Shown piece by piece: positions 26,235 through 35,129 of a DNA stretch of 64,000 nt. A program made the translations under genes and the position numbers. The first letter of the stretch is position 1. Every line of letters starts with the position of its first letter. The notes beneath the pieces are model-generated. The model was not told where the DNA came from, ran no database searches, and saw nothing but the letters and a program-made list of their open reading frames with translations. Origin of the DNA: Seonamhaeicola maritimus (lineage in GTDB: Bacteria; Bacteroidota; Bacteroidia; Flavobacteriales; Flavobacteriaceae); contig NZ_VRKQ01000010.1 of NCBI RefSeq assembly GCF_008056315.1, forward strand, positions 930,001-994,000. Reading direction: 5' to 3'.

Positions 26235-27179
26235 ATGAAGGCTATAAAACTACTTTTTACATTTGCTTTGACAGCAACATTATTTACATCCTGCTATACA
26301 GAAGTTCATGTTGATGAATATTATGACGAACCTGTTATTTCTTTAAATAGCTTGTTGAGTTCATATGAACTTTGGTATGTAGATATTAATGCTACACAAG
26401 GATATGGCGAAACGCCATTTTTACAAAAAGCGTTTACAATTTCGTTTAGAGGAGGTGTTGTTTATGCTAACAACAATATTGTAGGATTGGGAGATAACGG
26501 AAATGGATTTGGAATTGATGTAGGCGAATATGATGCCTATGATATGATTCTTGATGTACAACACGATATAGATGGTTTTTCAACTTTTGACGTTTTTCAA
26601 GTAGATGGAAATACCATTGAACTTTATAATCCAAATAATGATACGTCTTACTTTTTAGATGGATATCAAAGAAATAATTTTGATTATGATTTTGTATTCT
26701 ATGATAATATTCACTATTTCTTGCAAGAGTATGAGGCTTGGGAAAAGACCTATACTAGTGAATTTGGAGCTATTAATGAGTTTGATAATGAGAACTTTTT
26801 ACAGTTTTTACCTGGTGGAAATGACTCAACATTCCAAAGTTCGCAAGATCCTACGGGAACGAATGTAAGTGGTCTTATTTGGGATTACATAGGTGTATAT
26901 GGTGTTGGAGATGTGGCTAATAATATGTACCTAAAAACTTTAACATTAGATTATGATTACTTTGACAATGAATTCTTTGAATTAACCGTTATAGATGACG
27001 GAACCATAGAATTGTATCACACAACATCTGAAACGGTTTATGAATTTAAAGGAAGAGGTTATATACAGTATTTAAAGAGTGCTAATAGCAAAGAAAAGAG
27101 TAGTACTGCTGCAGGGAAGAAACGTAAATTCAAAAAAGAAAGGGTAGACAACCCAAGAGAAAATACAAGAAATAAGTAG
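26235..27179 (+). CDS. flavobacterial lipoprotein of unknown function
   Basis: A 314-residue exported lipoprotein: hydrophobic signal and lipobox FTSC with Cys20. The mature part is rich in Asp, Tyr and Asn and has a repeated pattern: SLLSSYELWYVDINATQGYG near 38-57 and QEYEAWEKTYTSEFG near 164 introduce two similar halves, each with an IELY strand near its end (TIELYNPNND and TIELYHTTSE). The tail is basic (KKRKFKKERVD). It is conserved in the group and sometimes mislabelled as a nucleotidyltransferase. A sigma-54-like element lies in front and a strong terminator behind, so it is a single regulated unit. Confidence 0.8.
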   Translation: MKAIKLLFTFALTATLFTSCYTEVHVDEYYDEPVISLNSLLSSYELWYVDINATQGYGETPFLQKAFTISFRGGVVYANNNIVGLGDNGNGFGIDVGEYDAYDMILDVQHDIDGFSTFDVFQVDGNTIELYNPNNDTSYFLDGYQRNNFDYDFVFYDNIHYFLQEYEAWEKTYTSEFGAINEFDNENFLQFLPGGNDSTFQSSQDPTGTNVSGLIWDYIGVYGVGDVANNMYLKTLTLDYDYFDNEFFELTVIDDGTIELYHTTSETVYEFKGRGYIQYLKSANSKEKSSTAAGKKRKFKKERVDNPRENTRNK

Positions 27180-27230
27180 GATAATATCCTGCACTGAAGA
27201 ATAACAATATTTTGGTTGGTTAGTTAGTTT

Positions 27231-27276
27231 AGAAACCGTTTAAAGAAACTATACTTTAAACGGTTTCTTTTTTTCT
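27231..27276 (+). terminator. strong intrinsic terminator after the lipoprotein gene
   Basis: Perfect 15-bp stem (left arm 27231-27245 beginning AGAAACCG, right arm 27254-27268) with an eight-base loop, followed by a T-run to 27275. It also separates the gene from mgsA on the other strand. Confidence 0.92.
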
Positions 27277-27282
27277 TATTAA

Positions 27283-27645
27283 TTAAAGTGCTCTTACCAA
27301 AAGTTCTGCTGTGGCAGGGTTTGTAGCTAGTGGGACATCATGTACATCACACAATCTCATTAGCATATTAACATCGGGTTCATGCGGATGTTTTTCTAAT
27401 GGGTCTCTAAAAAAGATTACCATTTTACATGTTCCTTCTGCAACTCTAGCCGCAATTTGAGCATCGCCCCCAAGAGGGCCCGAAAGTAATTTTGTAACTT
27501 CAATGCCAGCCTTTTCAACCTTACTACCTGTGGTACCAGTAGATATTATGGCAATATTCTTTTCTTGTAGTTTTTCTTTATGTTGATTTAAAAACTGAAC
27601 CATTTCAGCCTTTTTACCATCATGAGCAATTATAGCTATTTCCAT
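27283..27645 (-). CDS. mgsA: methylglyoxal synthase
   Basis: A 120-residue cytosolic enzyme converting dihydroxyacetone phosphate to methylglyoxal and phosphate, an overflow bypass of lower glycolysis. The family blocks are all present: AHDGKKAEMVQF (7-18), phosphate-binding STGTTG (35-40), the catalytic Asp61 in SGPLGGDAQIAA, and FFRDPLEKHPHEPDVN (about 78-93) with VHDVPLATNPATAE near the end. It is slightly shorter than the E. coli protein but complete. Faces a terminator at its 3' side. Confidence 0.95.
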   Translation of the reverse strand: MEIAIIAHDGKKAEMVQFLNQHKEKLQEKNIAIISTGTTGSKVEKAGIEVTKLLSGPLGGDAQIAARVAEGTCKMVIFFRDPLEKHPHEPDVNMLMRLCDVHDVPLATNPATAELLVRAL

Positions 27646-27808
27646 TTAATTTAGATGAAGGATATTAAATTAATTTAAGGTCAAAGATAAAACCTAAATA
27701 TTTATAAGAGCATAGCATTTTTATAAATTAATCCATTATTATAAGTTGTAAAAATAAACTGAAGTGCCCTATTGATTTACTTTTAATGAATATTAAGTAG
27801 AAGTTTTT

Positions 27809-28795
27809 TTAAAATTTTGTCACCTCACCTAATCCGGCAAACATGTAATTTTCTTTATACTCATCCAAAAGCATTTTAAACGCTAAATGGCCAGTACAAT
27901 GAGCTGGAGCAACTTTTTTTACTTCTAAATCATTTTTTAAACGTTTGGTAAGGTCTACTAAAGCATCTTTATCATAAGGCAAAAGATGATACCCTCCATA
28001 TACTAAGCCAATATTTGTGTGGGTGTAGTTTTTAGTTTCAGAAATAATTTTTTCAACCGTACTATGAGAACACCCAACTATTACAACTTCTCCTTCTTCA
28101 GATTGTAAAGACAGTGAGATTTCTTTTAAACCATTAAACTTAGCACTATGAGTTTCGCAATTTTCATATGAATCGATACTAGGATATTTGTTAAAATACC
28201 CCATATATTCTGATGTGGTAGTAATTAATTTTACTCCGGGTTCTATTTCAGTGTTTTCTTTTATGAATTCAATGTTCGCATTCCAAAAACGACCTGTTTG
28301 ATTAAAATGATAATCTTTAAAATTACCATTAAAATATTGCATTCTCTTTTCTAATGTACTGACTACTGTAGAATCTTTTCCTGAAATATCAAATGGAATA
28401 TTGGCTCCCCAAAATAAATCAAACGGGAAGTAAATTTTAACCTTTGGGTTAACCTTAAGCAAGTAATCAAAACCATTAATATGATCAAAATGCGCATGGG
28501 AGGCAACTACAAAATCAACAGTTTTTAAATCTATTTTTAAGGTCTTCACATTATTTTTAAAAATATCAGCATTAGTCCCACCATCAAATAAAATAGTTTT
28601 ACCGTTATATTTAATAAGGCAAGAAAACCCAAAGTCTTTAATTAGCCCTTCTTTATTTTCTCCAAAAGCATCATACAAACTAATAATAGAGTTTTCAGTT
28701 ATTTCTAAAGAATTCTTAGATAGATTAGAAGTAGACTTGTTTTGAGAACAAGCTGTTAAAAGAAGTGCTATTAGTACAAATAATGCTCTGGTCAT
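27809..28795 (-). CDS. MBL-fold metallo-hydrolase lipoprotein
   Basis: A 328-residue protein with a lipoprotein signal (LLLTACS, Cys16) and a metallo-beta-lactamase fold: the zinc motif SHAHFDHINGFD at about 100-111, VIVGCSHSTVEKII with a further His near 240, and APAHCTGHLAF near 295. The pattern GLIKDFGFSCLIKYNGKTILFDGGT near 52-76 is typical of the group close to 7,8-dihydropterin-6-methyl-4-(beta-D-ribofuranosyl)-aminobenzene-5'-phosphate synthase-like proteins. Substrate unknown; it is expected in the periplasm or on the outer envelope. Confidence 0.87.
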   Translation of the reverse strand: MTRALFVLIALLLTACSQNKSTSNLSKNSLEITENSIISLYDAFGENKEGLIKDFGFSCLIKYNGKTILFDGGTNADIFKNNVKTLKIDLKTVDFVVASHAHFDHINGFDYLLKVNPKVKIYFPFDLFWGANIPFDISGKDSTVVSTLEKRMQYFNGNFKDYHFNQTGRFWNANIEFIKENTEIEPGVKLITTTSEYMGYFNKYPSIDSYENCETHSAKFNGLKEISLSLQSEEGEVVIVGCSHSTVEKIISETKNYTHTNIGLVYGGYHLLPYDKDALVDLTKRLKNDLEVKKVAPAHCTGHLAFKMLLDEYKENYMFAGLGEVTKF

Positions 28796-29133
28796 AATAT
28801 AAATTTTTGGTTGGAAAATTTAGAACATTTTGGAGGGTGAAGTTCCTATAGAAAATTACAACCTACCTTGAAAAAGATTAATTTAGTTGCAGTTTAGCGA
28901 AGTTAGTAAAATTTATTTTATTCAGGAAGGGGCAAAGTTTCGTTTAACATGATTGTGTTTGATTTGGTTGCTTATTTCTACTCCTAATTTAGCTAAATAC
29001 AAACTGAATAGAAAATCCTTGAGGATTTTGGTAAGTAAGATATAATCAAACAATTAATTGTACACGTATTAAAGTTTGTCTTTCGTTATTTTTCCATATC
29101 TTGTTAATTATGATTCATTTATATAATCAACCA
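28796..29133. other. intergenic region with a short hairpin
   Basis: No gene is seen in these 338 bases. A short palindrome AAAATCCT/AGGATTTT (29012-29029) with a two-base centre is the only structure noted. The minus-strand gene and the following plus-strand gene are divergent here, so both promoters must lie in it, but no convincing promoter stands out. Confidence 0.4.
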
Positions 29134-30252
29134 ATGAAAAAACTCTTATTACTTCTTTTCATTGCTCCAGTCATTATGTTTGGACAAAAAGAGAAAATCA
29201 TTAACGTTAATGATATAACTCAAATTAATGGAATTTTCTATTTCAAGCTTGATTCGACTTTGGTTTCTGGCAAGGTTACTGGAAAAGTCAGTGAATGGTA
29301 TGAGAATGGACAATTAAAAAAGCAAGGAACATTTAAAGATGGTAAGGCGGTAGGTATTACTGAAATATGGTATGAAAATGGACCGTTAAGGACTCATGGA
29401 AGATTCAAGAATGGTAATAAAGATGGTCTTTGGAAAGAATGGTATGAAAATGGTCAGTTAATGGCTAAAGCAACATTTGAGGATGGTAATCTTGATGGGC
29501 TTAATAAAGAATGGTACGAAAATGGCCAGTTAAAGAGTAATGGAAGATTAAAGAATGGTAAAAAAGATGGTGTTTGGAAAAAATGGTATAAAAAAAATGG
29601 TCAGTTAATGGCTAAAGCAACATTTGAGGATGGTAATCTTGATGGCTTTATTAAAGAATGGTATGAAAATGGTCAATTAAAATTAGAAAGGCGATTTTTG
29701 GATGGTAAAATGGAAGGATTTCCTAGATTTTGGGATGAAGATGGTAGGGTAATTAGTGAAAAGACTTATAAAGATGTTCAACAAATTAAAAGAGACCTTC
29801 CACAAACAATAGCATGTTATAAAAAGGACGAAATTCCAATCCTAGTTAATAAATTCAACTACTCAGGACATCATTATAAATATATAAAAAAGTCTGTGAG
29901 CTGGGATGTTGCAAAACAATTAGCCGAAAAAGAAGGTGGGTATTTAGCTGTCTTTGAGACATTGGAAGAAATGAATTATGTAACCGCTGCAAGTCGAAAA
30001 AAATCAACTTATTGGGTTGGCATAAGTGACTCTCAGAAAGAAGGTAATTGGATTTGGGTAAATGGAAAAATGATTAATAATAATATGCTAGGTTATCTAG
30101 AAAATGGAAATGACCTTGACAACAGAGATTACGGACATATCATGTTGCAGCGCGGTTTGATGTCTAGACACATAAGCGGAGGATTACCTAAAGGATGGAA
30201 AGGGCAAATGTGTGTATCAGGATACTTAATAGAATTTGATTCTATAGATTAA
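29134..30252 (+). CDS. MORN-repeat (YwqK-like) protein with C-type lectin-like domain
   Basis: A 372-residue exported protein. The ATG at 29134 gives a clean signal sequence (MKKLLLLLF..., cleavage near MFGQ); the frame upstream to 29101 is not needed. Seven repeats of about 24 residues with the WYENGQL...F.DG..DG pattern (about 50-218) are the toxin/antitoxin YwqK-type MORN repeats. A C-type lectin-like domain follows (about 245-370): SWDVAKQLAEKEGGYLAV, YWVGISDSQKEGNWIWVNG, and a closing YLIEFD. Two repeats share a 52-base identical segment (29447-29498 and 29594-29645), so the array grew recently. The combination is unusual; the role may be surface binding, but is unproven. Confidence 0.82.
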   Translation: MKKLLLLLFIAPVIMFGQKEKIINVNDITQINGIFYFKLDSTLVSGKVTGKVSEWYENGQLKKQGTFKDGKAVGITEIWYENGPLRTHGRFKNGNKDGLWKEWYENGQLMAKATFEDGNLDGLNKEWYENGQLKSNGRLKNGKKDGVWKKWYKKNGQLMAKATFEDGNLDGFIKEWYENGQLKLERRFLDGKMEGFPRFWDEDGRVISEKTYKDVQQIKRDLPQTIACYKKDEIPILVNKFNYSGHHYKYIKKSVSWDVAKQLAEKEGGYLAVFETLEEMNYVTAASRKKSTYWVGISDSQKEGNWIWVNGKMINNNMLGYLENGNDLDNRDYGHIMLQRGLMSRHISGGLPKGWKGQMCVSGYLIEFDSID

Positions 30253-30330
30253 AATGATTTAAAGTTGATTATTGTTAAGTGTTACTCAATGAAGGCTAAT
30301 GGTCTTTTGGATATAAATAGTATTCTGTGT

Positions 30331-30369
30331 TGTTCACCTATGCTGAACCTGTTTCAGCATAGGTGAACA
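30331..30369. repeat. perfect 17-bp palindromic hairpin, REP-like
   Basis: Arms 30331-30347 (starting TGTTCACCTATG) and 30353-30369, with a five-base loop CCTGT. It begins 78 bases after the MORN/lectin gene. There is no T-run behind it. It resembles palindromic intergenic repeats common in this phylum. Confidence 0.55.
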
Positions 30370-30441
30370 AGTTTAGAAAATTTTTCGTACAAAGTCAAGA
30401 TTATGTTACCTGTTTAATAGTTGTTTTTTAGGCTTTCTATC

Positions 30442-30826
30442 TCAATTGGGGTCATCCAAAGCTGCGGTACTATTTTCTTTGTTTTTTATAGTAAGATACT
30501 TGATAAACATGAGTGCAGAACTTCCTATAATAGATAAAAAAATTAGTAAACCAACAAACTACATGGTTTGCGCATCTTGATTAAAAGTAGGGAACTCCTT
30601 AACCTCAGAGATTAAAGCAAAAATCATATACAAACTGGCAAGAGTTAAAATTGAGGGAATGATAAGCCCTATAATCCTAATTTTTATAAATGATTTGAAA
30701 GATTAGAATACTTGTTAATACTATGGCTATAGGGTTCAAAATAATTGTTTGCCACCAGTAAAATATTACCGAAGCTAATAAAAAGTACTCTGGAAGGATT
30801 AAGGAGAATTGTTTTAGTTTTTTCAT
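30442..30826 (-). pseudogene. decayed small membrane protein gene
   Basis: Read on the minus strand from the ATG at 30826, a 49-codon frame gives a hydrophobic protein (MKKLKQFSLILPEYFLLASV...) and ends in TAG at 30677-30679. A one-base shift at that point continues smoothly into a second hydrophobic frame (IRIIGLIIPSILTLASLYMI...), which is interrupted by an in-frame TAG at 30559-30561, then goes on (FVGLLIFLSIIGSSALMFIK) to a TGA at 30442-30444. The joined product would be about 128 residues with four membrane segments. I take it as a gene broken by one frameshift and one nonsense mutation. A short intact 49-residue protein is the alternative. Confidence 0.6.
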
Positions 30827-30866
30827 GTGGCTGCTAGTTTAACATAAAACGTTATCAGCGATCATG

Positions 30867-32312
30867 TTAGTGTGCTGGCTTTATTTTTTCTTCAATTAAT
30901 GCTTTTAGGGCTTCAACAAGTTCAGGCTTTTCTTCGGCAACGTTTTTAGTTTCTTTTTCTTTTGAAGTATGGTCATATAATTCAACAAACCCGTTTTTGT
31001 GTAGCGTCATTCTATGAGTATCTGTTCTAATGGTGTGATTATTTGCTCGATATGCAATGGCCGCATGACCAGATTTATTAGGATTTTCTATGAAAGGTTT
31101 TAGGGTCTCTCCTTTTACAAAATCAGGTGTTTCAATACCTGTTAAATCACATAGAGTAGGGAAAATGTCAACTGTTGAAACAATAGCATCTGTTTTGGAA
31201 TCACTCTTATCCATGTTAGGATATGAAATTATTAATGGTGAATGCAGAGATTCTTCAAATAAAGAATGTTTCCCCCAAATAGCGTGTTCACCTAAATGCC
31301 AACCATGGTCTCCCCAAAGTATCACAATCGTATTTTTATCTGCCCCTATTTGTTTTAATTGGTTTAAAATATCACCAACATGTTTATCGGCATAACTTAC
31401 GCAAGCGGCGTAATGTTTTATTATCTCTTGAGCAAAGGTATTATCTTCATTCGGATCCTTTTCCCATCGGTTATATTTCATGAACTCACCAGATTTATGC
31501 CATGTGGTTATGCCTTCTGGTTTATCAGGGTGTTGAATTTCTGGGAATTCAATACCATCATATAAGTCCATGTATTTTTTTGGAGCTCCAAATGGGAGAT
31601 GTGGTTTTATAAGACCAATTGCTAAAAAGAAAGGTTTGCTATTATCAGAAGCTAGAGTTTTCAGTTGCTTAAGTCCTTCTTTTGTAATTAAACCATCTGG
31701 ATAAATCATGTCAGTTCCAACTGCACTTTGGAAGATAGCCATTTCATTAGCTTTCTTGCGTACTTCGCCATGGGCTAGACCGTGCATGGTTCCAACAGGT
31801 GTTTCCCACTCACCAACTGGCATCAAATGTTTATCCCATGCATTTGGAATTTCAATTTTGGTACTATCATTCCAAAGTTTGCCACCACGTCCTCCAGGGT
31901 GATGAGACACTTTTCCAACCGAAACCGTGGTGTATCCATGTTTTCTAAACCACTCAGGCATACTTGGTTTTACAGAATTTGGGTCTTTATTAAATTTTTC
32001 AGCACGCTTAAATAATGCGCTATTATCTTGAGGGCCAAAAACTCCTGTTAAAAGTGTAAAGCGCGATGGTCCACAACTGGGAGCATTCACATAATGTCTA
32101 TTGAATTGAACCCCAGAAGCGGCTAGATTATCTATGTTAGGGGAATGAATATGAGTTGCACCGTAGGTGTTTAGTTCAGGGCGCAAATCGTCAATGCAAA
32201 TAAGAAGAATGTTTGGCTTTTGTTGTTTTTCTTTCACTGGTTTTTTACAACTTAATACAGTCATAAAACCTAAAACAATAAATACAATTATATTCTTAGA
32301 CATTCCTTTCAC
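30867..32312 (-). CDS. sulfatase (iduronate-2-sulfatase-like), lipoprotein
   Basis: A 481-residue exported sulfatase: lipobox VLSC with Cys22, then the metal site [11 protein letters not shown] at about 37-47, and the catalytic CGPSR at residues 80-84, where Cys80 is converted to formylglycine by an anaerobic or aerobic maturase. Further family features are GKVSHHPGG near 133 and [11 protein letters not shown] near 333. The pattern is like iduronate-2-sulfatase and S1-family polysaccharide sulfatases, which would act on sulfated algal or animal glycans. The maturase is not in this window. No polysaccharide utilisation genes are next to it. Confidence 0.92.
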   Translation of the reverse strand: MKGMSKNIIVFIVLGFMTVLSCKKPVKEKQQKPNILLICIDDLRPELNTYGATHIHSPNIDNLAASGVQFNRHYVNAPSCGPSRFTLLTGVFGPQDNSALFKRAEKFNKDPNSVKPSMPEWFRKHGYTTVSVGKVSHHPGGRGGKLWNDSTKIEIPNAWDKHLMPVGEWETPVGTMHGLAHGEVRKKANEMAIFQSAVGTDMIYPDGLITKEGLKQLKTLASDNSKPFFLAIGLIKPHLPFGAPKKYMDLYDGIEFPEIQHPDKPEGITTWHKSGEFMKYNRWEKDPNEDNTFAQEIIKHYAACVSYADKHVGDILNQLKQIGADKNTIVILWGDHGWHLGEHAIWGKHSLFEESLHSPLIISYPNMDKSDSKTDAIVSTVDIFPTLCDLTGIETPDFVKGETLKPFIENPNKSGHAAIAYRANNHTIRTDTHRMTLHKNGFVELYDHTSKEKETKNVAEEKPELVEALKALIEEKIKPAH

Positions 32313-32330
32313 GTTTGGTTATTAATATTT

Positions 32331-32912
32331 TTAAGTATGCTCTTTACTTATCCACTTTGTAACTTTAGGTGCTTTATAGTGCTTCATCTTAGTCAATAAA
32401 TCTTCAATATTATCACTAACTAAAAGTAAATCTCTATTGGCTTTTTTAAGAAGTTCTTTGTCTACCATATTATCAAGTAGATTTATTAGGTGGTCATAAA
32501 AACCATCAACATTTAGTATACCTATGGGCTTTTTATGCAGCCCTAATTGCCCCCAAGTAAGCATTTCAAATAACTCATCAAGGGTTCCAAATCCACCAGG
32601 AAGTGCAATAACACCATCGCATAAATCATTCATTTTAGTTTTACGCTCAAGCATGGTGTCTACTAAAATTAACTCGGTAAGTTCTTCATGAGCAACCTCT
32701 TTTTTCATCAAAAACTCTGGAAGCACGCCAATTACAACACCGTTTTCATTTAAAGCGCCATCGGCTACAGAACCCATTAGACCAACTTTAGCACCTCCAT
32801 AAACCAATTTTATGTTTTGTTTTGCTAATTGTTTTCCGAGTTCAACAGCTTGTACTCTAAAATTATCACTTGATCCATAACTGGAGCCACAGAAGATTGT
32901 AATGCTGTTCAT
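32331..32912 (-). CDS. LOG family protein (cytokinin riboside 5'-monophosphate phosphoribohydrolase-like)
   Basis: A 193-residue Rossmann-like enzyme of the TIGR00730/LOG family. The GSSYGS start (about 9-14), YGGAKVGLMGSVADGAL (about 39-55) and the active-site block PGGFGTLDELFEMLTW (about 104-119) are all intact. LOG enzymes release the free base from nucleoside monophosphates. In bacteria the role is general nucleotide turnover and not necessarily cytokinin production. It lies in the nadD-gmk-yicC direction and may be co-transcribed. Confidence 0.92.
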   Translation of the reverse strand: MNSITIFCGSSYGSSDNFRVQAVELGKQLAKQNIKLVYGGAKVGLMGSVADGALNENGVVIGVLPEFLMKKEVAHEELTELILVDTMLERKTKMNDLCDGVIALPGGFGTLDELFEMLTWGQLGLHKKPIGILNVDGFYDHLINLLDNMVDKELLKKANRDLLLVSDNIEDLLTKMKHYKAPKVTKWISKEHT

Positions 32913-32966
32913 TTTGATTTTTTTAGACGCACTAATTTAGTTGAAAATAACTGTAAATGGATTTTA

Positions 32967-33545
32967 CTATCTATAAAAGTTCATTTCGTCTAAATACTCC
33001 CAAACATGTTGCGGTAACATGGGTTGTACATTTTTACCTTCTTTGATCGATTTTCTAATGAAAGTAGAAGATATTTCCATTACGGGAGCAGCAATAAAAT
33101 GCACTTTTTCGTGGTCATCAAATTTGGTTTCAACAGTCTGTTTAGGTATCCTTGGGTAAACATAAATGTGATAATTCTCAAGAATAACATTAGCATTTTT
33201 CCACTTATGAAAGTGTTTCAAATTATCTTCTCCCATGATTAAACAAAACTCGTGAGCTTCATATTTTTCCTCTAAATGGGCCAAGGTGTTTATGGTGTAA
33301 TTTGGCTGAGGTAGTTTAAACTCAATATCACTTGGTTTTAATTTTGGGTAGTCTTGAGTAGCTCTATAAACCATTTCTAAACGTTGGTAATTATCCAATA
33401 AAGTGCTTTTCTTTTTAAATGGATTATGAGGGGTTACTACAAACCAAACTTGATCTAAGTCACTGTATTCTGCAATATGGTTGGCAATTACCAAATGGCC
33501 AACATGAATAGGATTGAAAGACCCAAAATACAACCCGATTTTCAT
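32967..33545 (-). CDS. nadD: nicotinate-nucleotide adenylyltransferase
   Basis: A 192-residue enzyme that adenylates nicotinate mononucleotide to deamido-NAD. The nucleotidyltransferase motif GSFNPIHVGHL (8-18) and ISSTFIRKSIKEG (about 157-169) are present, as is LIMGEDNLKHFHKWKN near 104. Cytosolic. It follows gmk after two bases, in the usual flavobacterial order yicC-gmk-nadD. Confidence 0.95.
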   Translation of the reverse strand: MKIGLYFGSFNPIHVGHLVIANHIAEYSDLDQVWFVVTPHNPFKKKSTLLDNYQRLEMVYRATQDYPKLKPSDIEFKLPQPNYTINTLAHLEEKYEAHEFCLIMGEDNLKHFHKWKNANVILENYHIYVYPRIPKQTVETKFDDHEKVHFIAAPVMEISSTFIRKSIKEGKNVQPMLPQHVWEYLDEMNFYR

Positions 33546-33547
33546 TT

Positions 33548-34135
33548 CTAAGAATTAATAAAATTAGTTACTAAAGTTTCTGCGTCTTTAAAAGCGTTCT
33601 CTAAATTGTCGTTAACCACAATTTCATCAAATAATGGTGCCGTTGCTAATTCTGCCGAGGCTTTTGCAACACGCATGCTTATTTTTTCATCGCTTTCTGT
33701 CTTGCGTTTTTTTAACCTAATTTTAAGGGCATCAATGCTTGGTGGTTTTACAAAAATAGCAAGTGTTTCATCCGGGAATTTACGTTTAATTCGTAAGCCT
33801 CCAGAAACATCAATATCAAAAATAACATGTTTTCCTAAAGCCCAAATACGCTCAACTTCTGTTTTTAAAGTACCATAGAAGTTATCTCTATAAACTTCTT
33901 CCCACTCTAAAAATTCTTCGTTTTTTATTTTGTTTTTAAATTCTTGGGCCGATAGAAAATAGTAGTCTTTCCCGTCAACTTCAGTGCCGCGTTTATCTCT
34001 TGAAGTAGCTGATATTGAAAACTCTAAATTCAAATCATTTTTACCTAATAAATGCCTAACAATGGTTGTTTTCCCAGAACCTGAAGGCGCAGAAAAAACT
34101 ATTAATTTACCTTGTTTATTATCTTTTTCAATCAC
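33548..34135 (-). CDS. gmk: guanylate kinase
   Basis: A 195-residue P-loop kinase that phosphorylates GMP to GDP. The P-loop SAPSGSGKTT is at about 15-24, the GMP-binding SRDKRGTEVDGKDYYFL at about 45-61, and IFDIDVSGGLRIKRKFP near 98-114. Length is normal. It sits between yicC and nadD with gaps of 17 and 2 bases, so these three are an operon. Confidence 0.96.
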   Translation of the reverse strand: MIEKDNKQGKLIVFSAPSGSGKTTIVRHLLGKNDLNLEFSISATSRDKRGTEVDGKDYYFLSAQEFKNKIKNEEFLEWEEVYRDNFYGTLKTEVERIWALGKHVIFDIDVSGGLRIKRKFPDETLAIFVKPPSIDALKIRLKKRKTESDEKISMRVAKASAELATAPLFDEIVVNDNLENAFKDAETLVTNFINS

Positions 34136-34152
34136 TAATTTTATTTTTTTTA

Positions 34153-35010
34153 TTAAAGGACATTCAATAATTGTTCCTTAATTTTTTCAAGCTCATCCTT
34201 CATTTGCACTACTAATTGCTGCATGGGAGCATAGTTACTTTTAGAACCAATGGTATTAATTTCTCGCCCTATTTCCTGACCAATAAAACCGAGTTTTTTC
34301 CCGTTAGAATCTTCAGAATTTAAAGCTTCAATAAAGTAGTTTAAGTGGTTTTTCAAACGCACTTTTTCCTCGGTGATATCAAACTTTTCTATGTAATAAA
34401 CAAGTTCTTGCTCAAAGCGATTTTCGTCATATTTCTCCTTTAGTTCTTCAACACCTTTTAGCAACCGTTCTCTAACAGCTTCAACACGTTCAGGGTCCAT
34501 TTTAATAACTTCTTCCAAAAGCTTACCAATATTCTCAATACGCTTTATAAAATCGGTTTCAAGTACTTTGCCTTCGTCTTTTCTATATGTGTTTAATGAA
34601 TCTATCGCCTTGTCAATTTCCGCTTGAATGTTTTTCCATTCGTCTTCATCAATTTCTTCACGTACCGTATTCAAAGCATCCGGAAATCTAACAGCCATTT
34701 TAAGCAATTCTGTTTCATCACCATCAACAACATCTCTTAGCTGATTAATATATTGCTGAACAACCGGTTTGTTTATTTGAGTTGATGTGTCTTCACTGGT
34801 AACTTCAACATAAATAGAGAAATCTACCTTTCCACGCACCAAACTATTTGCGAGTTGTTTCCTAATAGTCAATTCTTTTTCTCTGTAAATTGAAGGCATT
34901 CTAGCATTCAAATCAAGATTTTTGCTATTTAAGGATTTTAACTCAATGGTAATTTTTTTTGTGGCCAGTTGCAATACAGATTTTCCGTAACCTGTCATTG
35001 AATATATCAT
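34153..35010 (-). CDS. yicC: YicC/YloC family endoribonuclease
   Basis: A 285-residue protein with the YicC N-terminus MIYSMTGYGKSV and SLNSKNLDLNARMP, and the C-terminal DUF1732 part with KLGFIGQEIGREINTIGSKSN (about 238-258). E. coli YicC is an endoribonuclease that promotes small RNA decay; the family is widely paired with gmk. Cytosolic. Confidence 0.93.
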   Translation of the reverse strand: MIYSMTGYGKSVLQLATKKITIELKSLNSKNLDLNARMPSIYREKELTIRKQLANSLVRGKVDFSIYVEVTSEDTSTQINKPVVQQYINQLRDVVDGDETELLKMAVRFPDALNTVREEIDEDEWKNIQAEIDKAIDSLNTYRKDEGKVLETDFIKRIENIGKLLEEVIKMDPERVEAVRERLLKGVEELKEKYDENRFEQELVYYIEKFDITEEKVRLKNHLNYFIEALNSEDSNGKKLGFIGQEIGREINTIGSKSNYAPMQQLVVQMKDELEKIKEQLLNVL

Positions 35011-35129
35011 AAACGTGTATTTAAGTTAGCAAAGGTAACTAAAACCTAAAAGGATAGAAAATAACTAGCCTAAGGAAAAGAATACTTTATTTATAGTAAT
35101 TAGTTAAATTAGCAATTAGTTACTTTCTG

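Noticed and set aside
31090-32015. Several plus-strand frames across the sulfatase
   Set aside because: All are antisense to the sulfatase, whose catalytic CGPSR and metal motifs are intact.
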